A stretch of DNA of 24,908 bases from a virus, in IMG/VR virus record IMGVR_UViG_3300025108_000360, positions 1-24,908 of that record, one strand, 5' to 3'. Positions 7,452 to 14,816 of the stretch are shown here, one piece after another. Position numbers and translations under genes: made by a program. Numbering within the stretch: position 1 is the first letter of the stretch; the number at the start of each line of letters is the position of its first letter. Below the pieces are notes generated by a model, which worked only from the letters and a program-made list of their open reading frames with translations, searched no databases and was not told where the DNA came from.

Positions 7452-8141
7452 TCACTTCTCCACGCGAACTTCTTGTTCGCTTGTGAGCACTTGCGTAACT
7501 CTGTTGCGCAACACTTTCCCCATACGAGGAACATCGCGCAAACAATCTCCACATGCGGCCTCTTCAATAGAGCCACACGCTTCGAGGATGGCATCGACCA
7601 TATCGGGGCCGATGCCGGGTATTGTTATCAACATATCAGCGCGTACATCATTTGTACTAACGCGGCGTACTGCTTGCGCTCCATGCCGACTTGCTTTTTT
7701 GTAGGTTTTCTCATGAAGGGCGACCATGAAAGCCGCCGCTTCACTTGCGTTAGGCGCTCGGTAAATGAGGCAACCGAAATCGGCAACCACTCGACCGAGG
7801 AAACCAGTCATTTGCTTAAGGGCTTGACTGGCTGTTATTCTTGAACCACGGTCGCGCGCTCTGCGGACATAGCCTGCTATGTCTCCCCAAATCACTAAAC
7901 CGTAGTTCCCATCATTAGCGTCCATGTTATCCAACTGACGCATGAGGTGTCCTGTTCTCATAGATGAGAAGAGGTCGTCAACGCTCTTGGCTTCGATGAG
8001 CCAATCGCCGCATTTGTAATCTCCATTGATGAGTTTTTGTCTCAGCACATCAATGCGAGGTGACCTTGATAGAGCGCGCCGTTCAAGTGCTGAGACAAGG
8101 GAGCCACGCTCGTTGGTGTCAATAATGAGAGGTGGCTTCAT
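7452..8141 (-). CDS. XPF/ERCC4-type structure-specific nuclease with HhH tail
   Basis: 229 residues. The nuclease core shows IIDTNERGS (Asp8, Glu11, Arg12), NGDY (Asp41) and GDWLIEAKSVDDL (Glu50, Lys52), the arrangement of the XPF/Mus81/Hef nuclease fold. The family ERK triad is EAK here, so Arg is replaced by Ala while the metal and catalytic residues remain. A helix-hairpin-helix (LITIPGIGPDMVDAIL, residues 171-186) and a second HhH-like part (DVPRMGKVLRNRVTQVL) follow, as in archaeal XPF. Such enzymes cut branched DNA (flaps, forks), fitting recombination-dependent replication or genome processing. The ATG has a GGAGG site and overlaps the upstream stop by ATGA. It is last in unit 2. Confidence 0.88.
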   Translation of the reverse strand: MKPPLIIDTNERGSLVSALERRALSRSPRIDVLRQKLINGDYKCGDWLIEAKSVDDLFSSMRTGHLMRQLDNMDANDGNYGLVIWGDIAGYVRRARDRGSRITASQALKQMTGFLGRVVADFGCLIYRAPNASEAAAFMVALHEKTYKKASRHGAQAVRRVSTNDVRADMLITIPGIGPDMVDAILEACGSIEEAACGDCLRDVPRMGKVLRNRVTQVLTSEQEVRVEK

Positions 8142-8386
8142 TTAACCAACCTCCAAACCTTAACAGGGTAATTCTGCCCGTGACCAGTATCATCAATCAC
8201 ACGCTCCTCGCCTGCTTCCGCAAATTCCTTTGACCTGCTCAGTAAGTTGCCTAAACTTGGCATACTTGGGGCAGTTCGAGGCCATCGCTCTTTGAGAGTG
8301 TAGTACAAATTAGCGGTGTTCATATCTCCTTCTTTGAGAATCTTGATTATGCGATTTATCGTTACAATGTTTCGTCGCTTCTTCAT
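8138..8386 (-). CDS. Small winged-helix DNA-binding protein (82 aa)
   Basis: A basic protein of 82 residues with predicted helices INRIIKILKEG and TANLYYTLKERW, a Ser/Pro-rich turn (APSMPSLGNLLSRSKEF) that looks like a recognition helix, and a C-terminal beta wing (YPVKVWRLVK). This order is typical of winged helix-turn-helix proteins. GGTGA ribosome site; four-base overlaps with both neighbours place it in translational coupling between the primase and the ERCC4 nuclease. It may regulate transcription or assist one of these enzymes; no specific family is recognised. Confidence 0.6.
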   Translation of the reverse strand: MKKRRNIVTINRIIKILKEGDMNTANLYYTLKERWPRTAPSMPSLGNLLSRSKEFAEAGEERVIDDTGHGQNYPVKVWRLVK

Positions 8387-9465
8387 TCACTCACCTCGAA
8401 CTCTCCGGTCCCATCCCATAATTGACAGCGACCGACACAAAGACCTTTCCCAATCAAACTTTCACATCGTTCCATGTATCCTCCATCAACGATGGAGCGG
8501 ATTTGGTATTCAGTGACAGACGGGTCATAGTCAGCCCACTGAAGCGTCTTGATGAAGTCATGAAGGGTCAACATGTGCTTCTCTCTCATCTGCACAGTGG
8601 TTCGTTGAACAGGAAGGAAGTTTCGCAATCGCGATGCAAGGTAAATTGCAAGACTCGCGCGACTGATATGTGGAGGATTGCTACCGACTTGACAAGCAGA
8701 CTCCATGAGACATGGAAGAATCTTGATGCTCCCCATCTTGACAGTATCGAACTCGACTGGTTCGCCTGTGACCTTGAACTGGCTTTTCTTCACTTCGGAT
8801 ACTGGCAAATTAACACCCTTCGTACCATAGAAGAAAGCGGTGTTGCGCGGCTCTTGAGCCATATCACAAATTTGGTCCCAAGTTAATTGGTCAACCTCTT
8901 GATGCATCAAAGGGATGCTCCATCGGAGAACATGTTGTTTAGCGTTGTAAGAGTTGGGAACTCGTATGACTCGCGCCATGTCAAATGGGACAGTCGGGTC
9001 CATGCAATACAACTCCATGTCTTTCTTCCACTTATTGATGACTTTCTTCCCCGCCGCCTTAATGTGAGACACTTGCGCACCACTGGATGGGAGATGAGTC
9101 TTGTCAAGGGAAATCCAAATGTGGAAACCGTTGCCGCTGAACCATACGCCATGGTTAATGTCTTCTTTGAGAAGATGTTCTTGCAAACGAGACACTTGTT
9201 CAACGACTTCATCGCCATCAACCTCAACCATGTTACTCCCCTTGCGATACTTCTTGTCGAAGTCCAGCACGAAATTGCTAACAACCGCAGTGTTGTACTC
9301 CGCGCGTCTTCCATTGGGTTTCAACGCTCGGAAGCCATACACAGACATGTAGGCACATTGTGAGTTCTCAAGGCTCTTCCAATATCTTTCAAACTCTGTT
9401 TGGTTGTGAACGATTTTTCGGAACAGACCAACTTCTTTGGGGAAATCAAACTTAAGTGGTTTCAT
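8383..9465 (-). CDS. Archaeo-eukaryotic primase with PriS-like catalytic and PriL-like Fe-S regions in one chain
   Basis: 360 residues. The catalytic AEP part carries the metal motif FVLDFDKK (Asp68, Asp70), the nucleotide motif FSGNGFHIWISL (Ser110 to His115) and a following RVIRVPNSYNAK stretch (Arg168, Ser172, Lys176), as in PriS and PrimPol proteins. The C-terminal part has Cys252 after Leu-Pro, an aligned HISRASLAIYLASRL helix, then Cys334, Cys343 and Cys347; this spacing resembles the 4Fe-4S domain of the large primase subunit PriL. The enzyme should make RNA or DNA primers for the viral polymerase. ATG 9465 is preferred over a TTG nine bases upstream because the GAGGT site abuts the TTG. 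The start lies inside the end of the 50-residue zinc gene, so the two overlap by 14 bases. Confidence 0.88.
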   Translation of the reverse strand: MKPLKFDFPKEVGLFRKIVHNQTEFERYWKSLENSQCAYMSVYGFRALKPNGRRAEYNTAVVSNFVLDFDKKYRKGSNMVEVDGDEVVEQVSRLQEHLLKEDINHGVWFSGNGFHIWISLDKTHLPSSGAQVSHIKAAGKKVINKWKKDMELYCMDPTVPFDMARVIRVPNSYNAKQHVLRWSIPLMHQEVDQLTWDQICDMAQEPRNTAFFYGTKGVNLPVSEVKKSQFKVTGEPVEFDTVKMGSIKILPCLMESACQVGSNPPHISRASLAIYLASRLRNFLPVQRTTVQMREKHMLTLHDFIKTLQWADYDPSVTEYQIRSIVDGGYMERCESLIGKGLCVGRCQLWDGTGEFEVSE

Positions 9466-9604
9466 CTGTATCAAACCTCATTCCAGCAGTGACAGCAAAC
9501 TCAAGCACCTTGTCGATGCAAGAGAAACAAACAGCGCGCTTTGCATATCGCATTGCTATGCCACCCTTGTCCCATCCACACAGTTCGCACAGTCTTCCGT
9601 TCAT
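9452..9604 (-). CDS. Zinc-knuckle microprotein (50 aa), paralogue of its upstream neighbour
   Basis: Translating the minus strand from ATG 9604 gives a 50-residue protein beginning MNGRLCELCGW and ending VTAGMRFDTDETT before TAA. CELC near residues 6-9 and CFSC near 32-35 form a four-Cys zinc site. It aligns with the next gene upstream (CELCGKK, then GHC, then LVDFAITAGMKYA), so the two are a tandem duplicate pair. Ribosome site and start are the recurrent GGTGATTGAATGA overlap. It runs 14 bases into the primase gene. Function unknown. Confidence 0.75.
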   Translation of the reverse strand: MNGRLCELCGWDKGGIAMRYAKRAVCFSCIDKVLEFAVTAGMRFDTDETT

Positions 9605-9628
9605 TCAATCACCTCTATTGCATACTTC
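9601..9628. repeat. 28-base direct repeat, copy 1
   Basis: Identical to 9780-9807. On the minus strand it encodes KYAIEVIE, the stop codon, and the GGTGA ribosome site plus ATGA start of the next gene. It marks the boundary of a tandem gene duplication or recombination event. Confidence 0.9.
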
Positions 9629-9783
9629 ATTCCAGCAGTGATAGCGAAGTCAACCAATTTACCCAAGCAATGACCGCAAACATAGTTCTTACCATTAGGG
9701 CAGTCAAGGAACTCCTTACTGAATCTCGTCGTGCTTGCATCGGGTTTCTTTCCACATAATTCGCACATCTTGTATTCAGTCAT
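9601..9783 (-). CDS. Zinc-knuckle small protein (60 aa)
   Basis: 60 residues with CELCGKK near residues 7-13, a Cys near 28 and CGHC near 37-40, giving a compact zinc ribbon, then a helix LGKLVDFAITAGMKYAIEVIE. The last eight residues are the same as those of the upstream nuclease because both genes end in the same 28-base repeat. Its downstream neighbour is a diverged copy. Start is ATG 9783 in a GGTGATTGAATGA context overlapping the nuclease stop. Likely a nucleic-acid or protein-binding accessory of replication genes; the exact role is unknown. Confidence 0.8.
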   Translation of the reverse strand: MTEYKMCELCGKKPDASTTRFSKEFLDCPNGKNYVCGHCLGKLVDFAITAGMKYAIEVIE

Positions 9784-9807
9784 TCAATCACCTCTATTGC
9801 ATACTTC
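9780..9807. repeat. 28-base direct repeat, copy 2
   Basis: Identical to 9601-9628; here it forms the last codons of the Cas4/RecB-like nuclease and the start signal of the 60-residue zinc protein. Confidence 0.9.
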
Positions 9808-10700
9808 GGACATAGTTCAAGGTAGTTGCAGTAGCCGCATTTGAAATCCTGCTTCGTTGGAGGGAAGTGATTGTCGAGGTACATCTTGATGAGGTCATTG
9901 AGGCGCTTCATCATTGCACGCTCGCTGATTTTCTTGACAGGTTCAATCATCCAATGGTCGGCGGCTGAATATCGCCATCCCCAATGGGTGACAGGTCTGT
10001 CAATGCCGCGCTCCTGTAAGTAAGCACTGTCGCAGTTTTCAATCAAGAATTTGTAATAAGACATTTCCTTTCTCATCTCCGTCGCTTTGTTATCCTTCCA
10101 CTTACCTGTCTTCAACTCATAGAGCATGAGTCCACCGTCGGGCGCTTCAAACACACGGTCAATGATGCCAACGAATTGTATTGGCACTGTACCGTAGCCC
10201 ACAATATCCATGTCAATCTTGACTTCAAGACGAACTTCATTTGCGAGAGGCATTGGATTGGTAGGATTCATGTGCATTCGCGCAGTCTCAAATTCCATCA
10301 ACCATTCCATGTTTCGGTAGTAATCCTCATGATAGAAGGGGAACTTTTTGTTCTCCGCGCGACGATTGTCAACGATTGTTTTCTCAGTCGGAATCATCTT
10401 CTTAAGATAGTCAGTCATGTCTGCCTTGTTCTTAGCCAAGTTCTTGATTGTCTCAATCAAATGTGGCTTTTTCTCAATGTGTTGATAGAAGAGGTCAAGA
10501 CCGTTGTGAACATCATCACCAAGGACAAGATGCTTCACCAAGCCTTGCGGCTTGCGGTAGTTTTGTTCAAGCCACATCTGTTGTACGCACCATCCGAGTG
10601 AACCAGCAGTTGATTTGCTGATGCGGATGATGATACCATCTTTGCCCATTTCGGGAGTCCAACAGTAGGAAGAACCGTCATCGTAAATCTTAGCAGTCAT
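9780..10700 (-). CDS. Cas4/RecB-like PD-(D/E)XK nuclease with Fe-S cysteines
   Basis: 306 residues. The residues of a Cas4/AddB-type nuclease are in order: Cys38 in a SLGWCVQQMW helix, GDDVH with His65 (motif I), VGIIDRVFE with Asp181 (motif II), LYELKTGK with Glu195 and Lys197 (motif III), a KEMSYYKFLI helix in the place of the QxxxY motif, and a C-terminal CGYCNYLELC set (Cys288, Cys291, Cys297). The four cysteines would hold one 4Fe-4S cluster. Members of this family resect DNA ends and act in recombination. No cas1, cas2 or CRISPR array is present, so a CRISPR role is not supported. ATG 10700 overlaps the upstream stop. Confidence 0.87.
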   Translation of the reverse strand: MTAKIYDDGSSYCWTPEMGKDGIIIRISKSTAGSLGWCVQQMWLEQNYRKPQGLVKHLVLGDDVHNGLDLFYQHIEKKPHLIETIKNLAKNKADMTDYLKKMIPTEKTIVDNRRAENKKFPFYHEDYYRNMEWLMEFETARMHMNPTNPMPLANEVRLEVKIDMDIVGYGTVPIQFVGIIDRVFEAPDGGLMLYELKTGKWKDNKATEMRKEMSYYKFLIENCDSAYLQERGIDRPVTHWGWRYSAADHWMIEPVKKISERAMMKRLNDLIKMYLDNHFPPTKQDFKCGYCNYLELCPKYAIEVIE

Positions 10701-11083
10701 TCAATCGCCCCCTCTTTTCTTTCAACTTCGTATTCCTTGTAGCACTTACCACAAAGGCGCACCGTAAGTTTGCTGTGCTGAGGTATAAACCGAAGTGGTT
10801 TGGTCTTCTGCTTATCAACCCACAGGAGAGTCCCTTCTTCATTCGCTCGTTGAAGATTATTGACGAGCCATTCTTCATCTTCGTGAGGCTGGAAGCATGA
10901 TTCACATTGAAGGTGTGTGCAAATTTCACTGTTGCAGTCACCGACTTGGTGAGTTTCACCCACACCTTCACCACCGTCACACCAGCAGTCACAGGCGTCA
11001 TCCGAGCGATGACCGCATTCAAGTTGAGGATTTTGGTAATCGTCAAACGCGCCCCAGTTCATTCCGGGTGGGTAATTATCCAT
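10697..11083 (-). CDS. Cysteine-rich putative zinc protein (128 aa)
   Basis: Ten cysteines: positions 23, 31, 33, 35 (CDCWC cluster), 50, 55, 60, 63 and a C-terminal CGKC pair at 111 and 114, with several His. The N-terminal half is acidic (DDACDCWCDGGEG), the C-terminal part ends in charged EYEVERKEGAIE. Two zinc sites at least are likely. The start is ATG 11083, which has GGAGGTG seven bases upstream; an in-frame GTG 15 bases further upstream lies over that site and is rejected. Its final codons GGGGCGATTGA serve as ribosome site for the nuclease gene. Function unknown. Confidence 0.7.
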   Translation of the reverse strand: MDNYPPGMNWGAFDDYQNPQLECGHRSDDACDCWCDGGEGVGETHQVGDCNSEICTHLQCESCFQPHEDEEWLVNNLQRANEEGTLLWVDKQKTKPLRFIPQHSKLTVRLCGKCYKEYEVERKEGAIE

Positions 11084-11372
11084 GAAATGCACCTCCACCT
11101 TCGCCTCGGTCCATTTCGCGCCTCATGTTCTTCAACGCAATTTCTTTAGAACGCTTGATACTGTCAGTATCAACCATGTAAAGTTCCTCATCAAGATTGT
11201 CTGTTTTAATTCTAACAACAGTGGCTTGAGGGATGAGAATATATTCCCATTGGTCTTCGCCAGTCTGCACTCCGATGTAATCCGAAAGAAGCGCGTCTCC
11301 AAAAAAGAGTTTACCTGTCATTTGCTTGACTTCCTTAGTTCCTGTTTCAAAATAATCAATCACAACTCGCAT
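11076..11372 (-). CDS. Small protein of unknown function (98 aa)
   Basis: 98 residues: an N-terminal half rich in beta-forming residues (MRVVIDYFE, KLFFGDALLSDYIGV, WEYILIPQATVVRI) suggests a small barrel, and the C-terminal half is a charged helix (SIKRSKEIALKNMRREMDRG) with a Gly tail. No family recognised. ATG 11372 follows GGTGATTGA directly and abuts the stop of the upstream microprotein; the stop overlaps the next gene by 8 bases. Coding status rests on the operon fit and the ribosome site. Confidence 0.65.
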   Translation of the reverse strand: MRVVIDYFETGTKEVKQMTGKLFFGDALLSDYIGVQTGEDQWEYILIPQATVVRIKTDNLDEELYMVDTDSIKRSKEIALKNMRREMDRGEGGGAFHG

Positions 11373-11492
11373 TCAATCACCCCTCAGTGTTTTGGTAATG
11401 CGTCCTTGCTTGTTGTGGCAATCCAAACACAGTTCCGATGAAGGATGCGTCGCTCGCACAATGCTTGAGCATCTTCGGCATCTTTTGTTCAT
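11373..11492 (-). CDS. Zinc-ribbon microprotein (39 aa)
   Basis: Direct translation from ATG 11492 gives 39 residues with CRRC at residues 5-8 and CLDC at 22-25, a basic mini zinc ribbon ending in TKTLRGD. It fills the 116-base space between two other genes exactly: the ATG overlaps the upstream stop (ATGA) and its stop TGA abuts the next ATG, while its last two codons supply the GGTGA site. A longer overlapping frame here (62 aa) was rejected because it breaks this tiling. Confidence 0.75.
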   Translation of the reverse strand: MNKRCRRCSSIVRATHPSSELCLDCHNKQGRITKTLRGD

Positions 11493-11704
11493 GATTGTCC
11501 CACCTTTGTAGGTACATGCAGTCTGTTGATGAGAGGCAGTTCGGGGAACATGTCTTGCAATTCACTGATAGCGCGGGCTAACTTCGCAGTGTCCGTTGCG
11601 TTCGCGTAATCGACATCAAGTTGGTCGTTGAGTTCTTGAACGAGTTCTTCAAGTTCAATGATTCGGGCTTCAAGTTCTTTTTGTTTTTCTTCTGTTTTTG
11701 TCAT
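11489..11704 (-). CDS. Short coiled-coil protein (71 aa)
   Basis: Residues 4-32 are a heptad-patterned charged helix (EEKQKELEARIIELEELVQE), followed by a second helix (ATDTAKLARAISELQDMF) and a basic, Pro-containing end. ATG 11704 is chosen over an upstream in-frame ATG at 11761 because it has GGTGA at the right distance and follows the polymerase stop by 5 bases. It is directly downstream of the polymerase gene; a role as polymerase or clamp partner is possible but not shown. Confidence 0.75.
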   Translation of the reverse strand: MTKTEEKQKELEARIIELEELVQELNDQLDVDYANATDTAKLARAISELQDMFPELPLINRLHVPTKVGQS

Positions 11705-11709
11705 GGTAA

Positions 11710-14058
11710 TCACCAATATGTTGCGGGTCGGGGTTCTCCCATTGCGGCTCCAAGGTCCCAACCCATGACCTTGAACATTGTTTTTATTTTGCTTTGAACG
11801 AGTTTTTCAATGACTGCTTTCTTGTCAATCTCAAACCCATCCAAGTCTTCTTCTTCGCGATAAGCGGCGTACTTTGTAGGGGGTTTACCAACGGGAGGGT
11901 GGGAAACATACAGGTACGCGACAGAATCGCCTTTGATGTATTCATCGCCATCAGCGATGTGTTCATTGTAGTATTGTGCTCCTTGCGCGGCAGGTGTTTT
12001 GGAGGGGAAGACGCCAATGCGTGTCCATTGTGTAATCTCTTTCAAGTTGTATTCACCACGGCGGAGAGGCATGACCATCTCAAGGACAGCATCGCGCACA
12101 TCGCCTTCCGAGCCACCTGTGCAGATGAGTTCAAGCACTGTGCGTTCAGCACGCTTACTGATAGGTGCTTTACCGCTCCCCTTCATCAGTTGAGCGTTCT
12201 TCCATTTGCCTTTGTCGGCTTCGGGGTATGTCACTATGCCTGCATAGCGGTTGTTTGTCTCCAAATACCAGTAATCCATGTAAGCCTCAAGTTCCGCGAA
12301 CAACTTTTTGTTCCCGGTCTGTTCTTGGACAACATCAGTCACGCGCTTTGCTAAGCGTTCAGCATCTTCAAGGGGTACTTGAATGAAAGCAGAGTCGGTG
12401 AATCCGTAAATCACATTGTACCCCATGTTGGTTGCAACAGTGTCCAGCAGAGCAATGCAACGGCGACCCTCGGAGAGAATCGTTTCAGCAATATCCATGT
12501 CAGCCCAACCGTAACCAGCGTGCGCGGTGAGGCCGTATAGTGACGCCATGACCCGCTTGACTGCCGACTGTGTTGTGTTCCATGCGGCTCGCTCTTGCTT
12601 CGTTTTAGCGTCGCGCATGTTTTGTTTACACACATCACGGTAGTCGAACAGATAATCAACGATGGTAGGAAGTATGCCCTTCTCGCCTTGATACCAGTAA
12701 GTATCGTTCTCCATTCGCAGAACATCTTCGCCCGGTCCGTCACGCTTGGTAGTCCAGCATAGGTTGTAGCCTGTCATGAGTGATGGGTACAGTCCTTTGT
12801 AGTCCAACACTGCGACATTCTCGTAAAGGCCGTTGTCTTTCTTGATGAACTCAGCGCCCTTCAAGTCTTCTCGTTGTGCTTGGTATCGTGACGGGGCTTT
12901 CAATCCTGTTCGTCGGGAAATCAAACCGCGCGCAAAGTTCGTGACATTGGATACAGAACTCAGCGAAACGCCTGTCAGTCTCACCATCTCAACATAGAAG
13001 TCAGTGACATTGTGAGCCTCGTCAATACCTCGTAGCAGAACAGTGTCGAGCAGACAATAGTCAACGAACTCGGACCAATACTCATACCATCCATTGTGAA
13101 CAGTCATGCCCTCAATCTCTTCTGTGAGTTTTGAACCAAGTCCAAGCGTCTCAGCAATAGTATTCAACTTGAGGTTAGGTAGTTGTCCGCCACCACTGTC
13201 TTTCCATACACGCTCAAAGCCTGTTCCGCTTGTAGCAGGGGCGGCTGTGTCAAACTGCCAGCGGCCAGCGATAGGTTGGGCGTCGTATCGGTATCTCTTA
13301 CCCTTCTTTGGGTATCGGATAACACCGAGAGGACTCAACTTAGACGCACCACCGTGACCATAAATCTTGTCAAGGCGTTCAATCATGTGAGGTATGTCAA
13401 AGAAAGTTCCCGCATGAGCAATCATCATGTCGGGGTCGCGTTGGTTGAGGAAGACAATGAAGTTGTCATACATCTCCTTCTCGGAACCATAGAGATACAA
13501 ATCGTATTCTGTATCGCGCACCGATTTTTGCATAGGTCCGCTTCTCATGCCGTAACTTGTGTCAAGGGGACAATTGGTTCGCTCGTCAGCCCATGCAAAC
13601 ACAACGGGTGTGTCGAGGTCGGAGTCAATGACAGCAATGACAGTCGTGAAGTTGTCATCACCTGTGTCACACTCAATATCATACCACCACTTGCGCGGCT
13701 TCCACTTGGGCATTTCAGCAACATTGTTGATGAGGTATTGGTCGGGATACATCACATCAGCCTCGTAGGTTTTTGTGAAACCCATAGCCATGTTGTGTAT
13801 GTCATAAGGTGAGTCAGCCTCAACCTTCAACAACTTCGTCTTATCGAGAGCAGTGAATGTCTCGCCTTCAACCACTTGCGCGGTAGGGAAACTGCGAAGC
13901 ATTTTCTTGATTCGATATTCCGGCGTGTGTGCAGGAAGAAAGAAGTGGGGTCTGTAATCCAACTGACGGTGTTCAAACAAACTTCTGCTTTCTGTACCGC
14001 GCCATCTTGTATAGACAGTAGGCGGTCCGTCGTCGTTGTAAATCGCATCGACAATCAT
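11710..14058 (-). CDS. polB: Family B DNA polymerase
   Basis: 782 residues, replicative polymerase with proofreading exonuclease. Exo I is WYDIECD (Asp127, Glu129), Exo II has FFDIPH with Asp221 (the usual upstream Asn is Ala216), Exo III is DYCLLD (Tyr334, Asp338). Polymerase motif A is LDYKGLYPS (Asp419), motif B is KRVMASLYG (Lys501; the usual Asn is Ala505), motif C is YGFTDS (Asp555; the usual first Asp of YxDTDS is Phe553). NNRYAGI stands in place of the KKRY element. The essential carboxylates of both sites are kept, so it should be active. No intein is seen. The start overlaps the PCNA stop by 4 bases, with AGGTG upstream, matching the expected partnership with the clamp. Confidence 0.97.
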   Translation of the reverse strand: MIVDAIYNDDGPPTVYTRWRGTESRSLFEHRQLDYRPHFFLPAHTPEYRIKKMLRSFPTAQVVEGETFTALDKTKLLKVEADSPYDIHNMAMGFTKTYEADVMYPDQYLINNVAEMPKWKPRKWWYDIECDTGDDNFTTVIAVIDSDLDTPVVFAWADERTNCPLDTSYGMRSGPMQKSVRDTEYDLYLYGSEKEMYDNFIVFLNQRDPDMMIAHAGTFFDIPHMIERLDKIYGHGGASKLSPLGVIRYPKKGKRYRYDAQPIAGRWQFDTAAPATSGTGFERVWKDSGGGQLPNLKLNTIAETLGLGSKLTEEIEGMTVHNGWYEYWSEFVDYCLLDTVLLRGIDEAHNVTDFYVEMVRLTGVSLSSVSNVTNFARGLISRRTGLKAPSRYQAQREDLKGAEFIKKDNGLYENVAVLDYKGLYPSLMTGYNLCWTTKRDGPGEDVLRMENDTYWYQGEKGILPTIVDYLFDYRDVCKQNMRDAKTKQERAAWNTTQSAVKRVMASLYGLTAHAGYGWADMDIAETILSEGRRCIALLDTVATNMGYNVIYGFTDSAFIQVPLEDAERLAKRVTDVVQEQTGNKKLFAELEAYMDYWYLETNNRYAGIVTYPEADKGKWKNAQLMKGSGKAPISKRAERTVLELICTGGSEGDVRDAVLEMVMPLRRGEYNLKEITQWTRIGVFPSKTPAAQGAQYYNEHIADGDEYIKGDSVAYLYVSHPPVGKPPTKYAAYREEEDLDGFEIDKKAVIEKLVQSKIKTMFKVMGWDLGAAMGEPRPATYW

Positions 14059-14816
14059 TGGTCAACACCTTCTTGGTGCTTGAGGATGAGCATGCAATCC
14101 ACTTCTTGGTGCTTGAGGATGAGAGCACTCTCTTTGCCAATGAAGAACTCAACATCACCACTACCCATGACTCTCAATAGTTTAGGGAGAACTGACGAGA
14201 AGACAGTCTCAATCTTATCGAAGACAGGCGAACAGTCAACATCAATGACCCTGCTCATACGAGCACCGCGCATACTTCCGACAGTCACCGTCATCTCTTG
14301 TGTGTGCATGGTGATACGAACAGGTGCATCTTTGGAAGTTGCTTTTGTCATAGCGTCAAGTCCATGCAGGTCACTCATGGTTAGAGTTCCGCGACATTGT
14401 ATATCAGCGCGCCCTAACTTCTTGTAGCCGCTCTTCTCAAATCCTGAGATTGCAAACCTTGCTCGCGCAACAGTTAGATTGGATAGAACTTCAGTGTAAG
14501 TTGGGGTACTGTATTGGTCGTTTTCATTAACCAATGTCAGCACGCCTCCCACATGTCGAATGCTTGTGACACCCCCCTTGCACGCCTTGAGGAATGCGTT
14601 CACCTTGTCAAGTTGAGGGATGAATACATCGCCCATGTTGTATGTATCTCCCATGTTCACAACGATTGATTTGTGAACATAGTGGGTATCAACATCAGCC
14701 CAACCTGTCAACTTCATGTCTTTGATTTGACAGAAGAGGTCGTTGACGCCTTCGCCGAAGCCGGAAATAAACCCGCGCAACAAATCTGTGTTGAAACTCG
14801 CTTGAGCCAGCGTCAT
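14055..14816 (-). CDS. PCNA-type sliding clamp
   Basis: 253 residues, the usual size of archaeal PCNA. Recognisable parts are an N-terminal LLRGFISGFGEGVNDLFCQI helix, WADVDTHYVHKSIVV, the interdomain FIPQLDKVNAFLKACKG part, and the C-terminal beta hairpin SGDVEFFIGKESALILKHQE. Identity is low enough that the call also leans on the setting: it lies directly upstream of the polymerase and in one unit with an RFC-like clamp loader. ATG 14816 with GGGGAGG seven bases before it is preferred over a start 17 codons upstream. The C-terminus carries an 11-residue tandem duplication (LILKHQE twice). Its end overlaps the polymerase start. Confidence 0.82.
   Translation of the reverse strand: MTLAQASFNTDLLRGFISGFGEGVNDLFCQIKDMKLTGWADVDTHYVHKSIVVNMGDTYNMGDVFIPQLDKVNAFLKACKGGVTSIRHVGGVLTLVNENDQYSTPTYTEVLSNLTVARARFAISGFEKSGYKKLGRADIQCRGTLTMSDLHGLDAMTKATSKDAPVRITMHTQEMTVTVGSMRGARMSRVIDVDCSPVFDKIETVFSSVLPKLLRVMGSGDVEFFIGKESALILKHQEVDCMLILKHQEGVDQ
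14069..14123. repeat. Tandem 22-base repeat, period 33, at the PCNA C-terminus
   Basis: CTTCTTGGTGCTTGAGGATGAG occurs at 14069-14090 and 14102-14123. In the gene this is an in-frame 11-residue duplication of the last beta strand. The duplicated AAGGTG-containing end also supplies the ribosome site of polB. Confidence 0.9.

Noticed and set aside
9601-9807. Direct repeats as a CRISPR-like array
   Set aside because: Only two copies, 179 bases apart, each coding for a gene junction; no cas1/cas2.
11377-11565. 62-codon minus-strand frame with several cysteines
   Set aside because: It overlaps the coiled-coil gene by about 75 bases; the shorter frame 11373-11492 tiles exactly with both neighbours and has its own zinc ribbon.
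11794-12354. Plus-strand open frame opposite the DNA polymerase
   Set aside because: Antisense to conserved polymerase motifs; composition (Phe, Cys, Val-rich) is typical of a shadow frame.
13183-13812. Plus-strand open frame opposite the polymerase exonuclease domain
   Set aside because: Same reason; the minus-strand frame carries Exo I-III.
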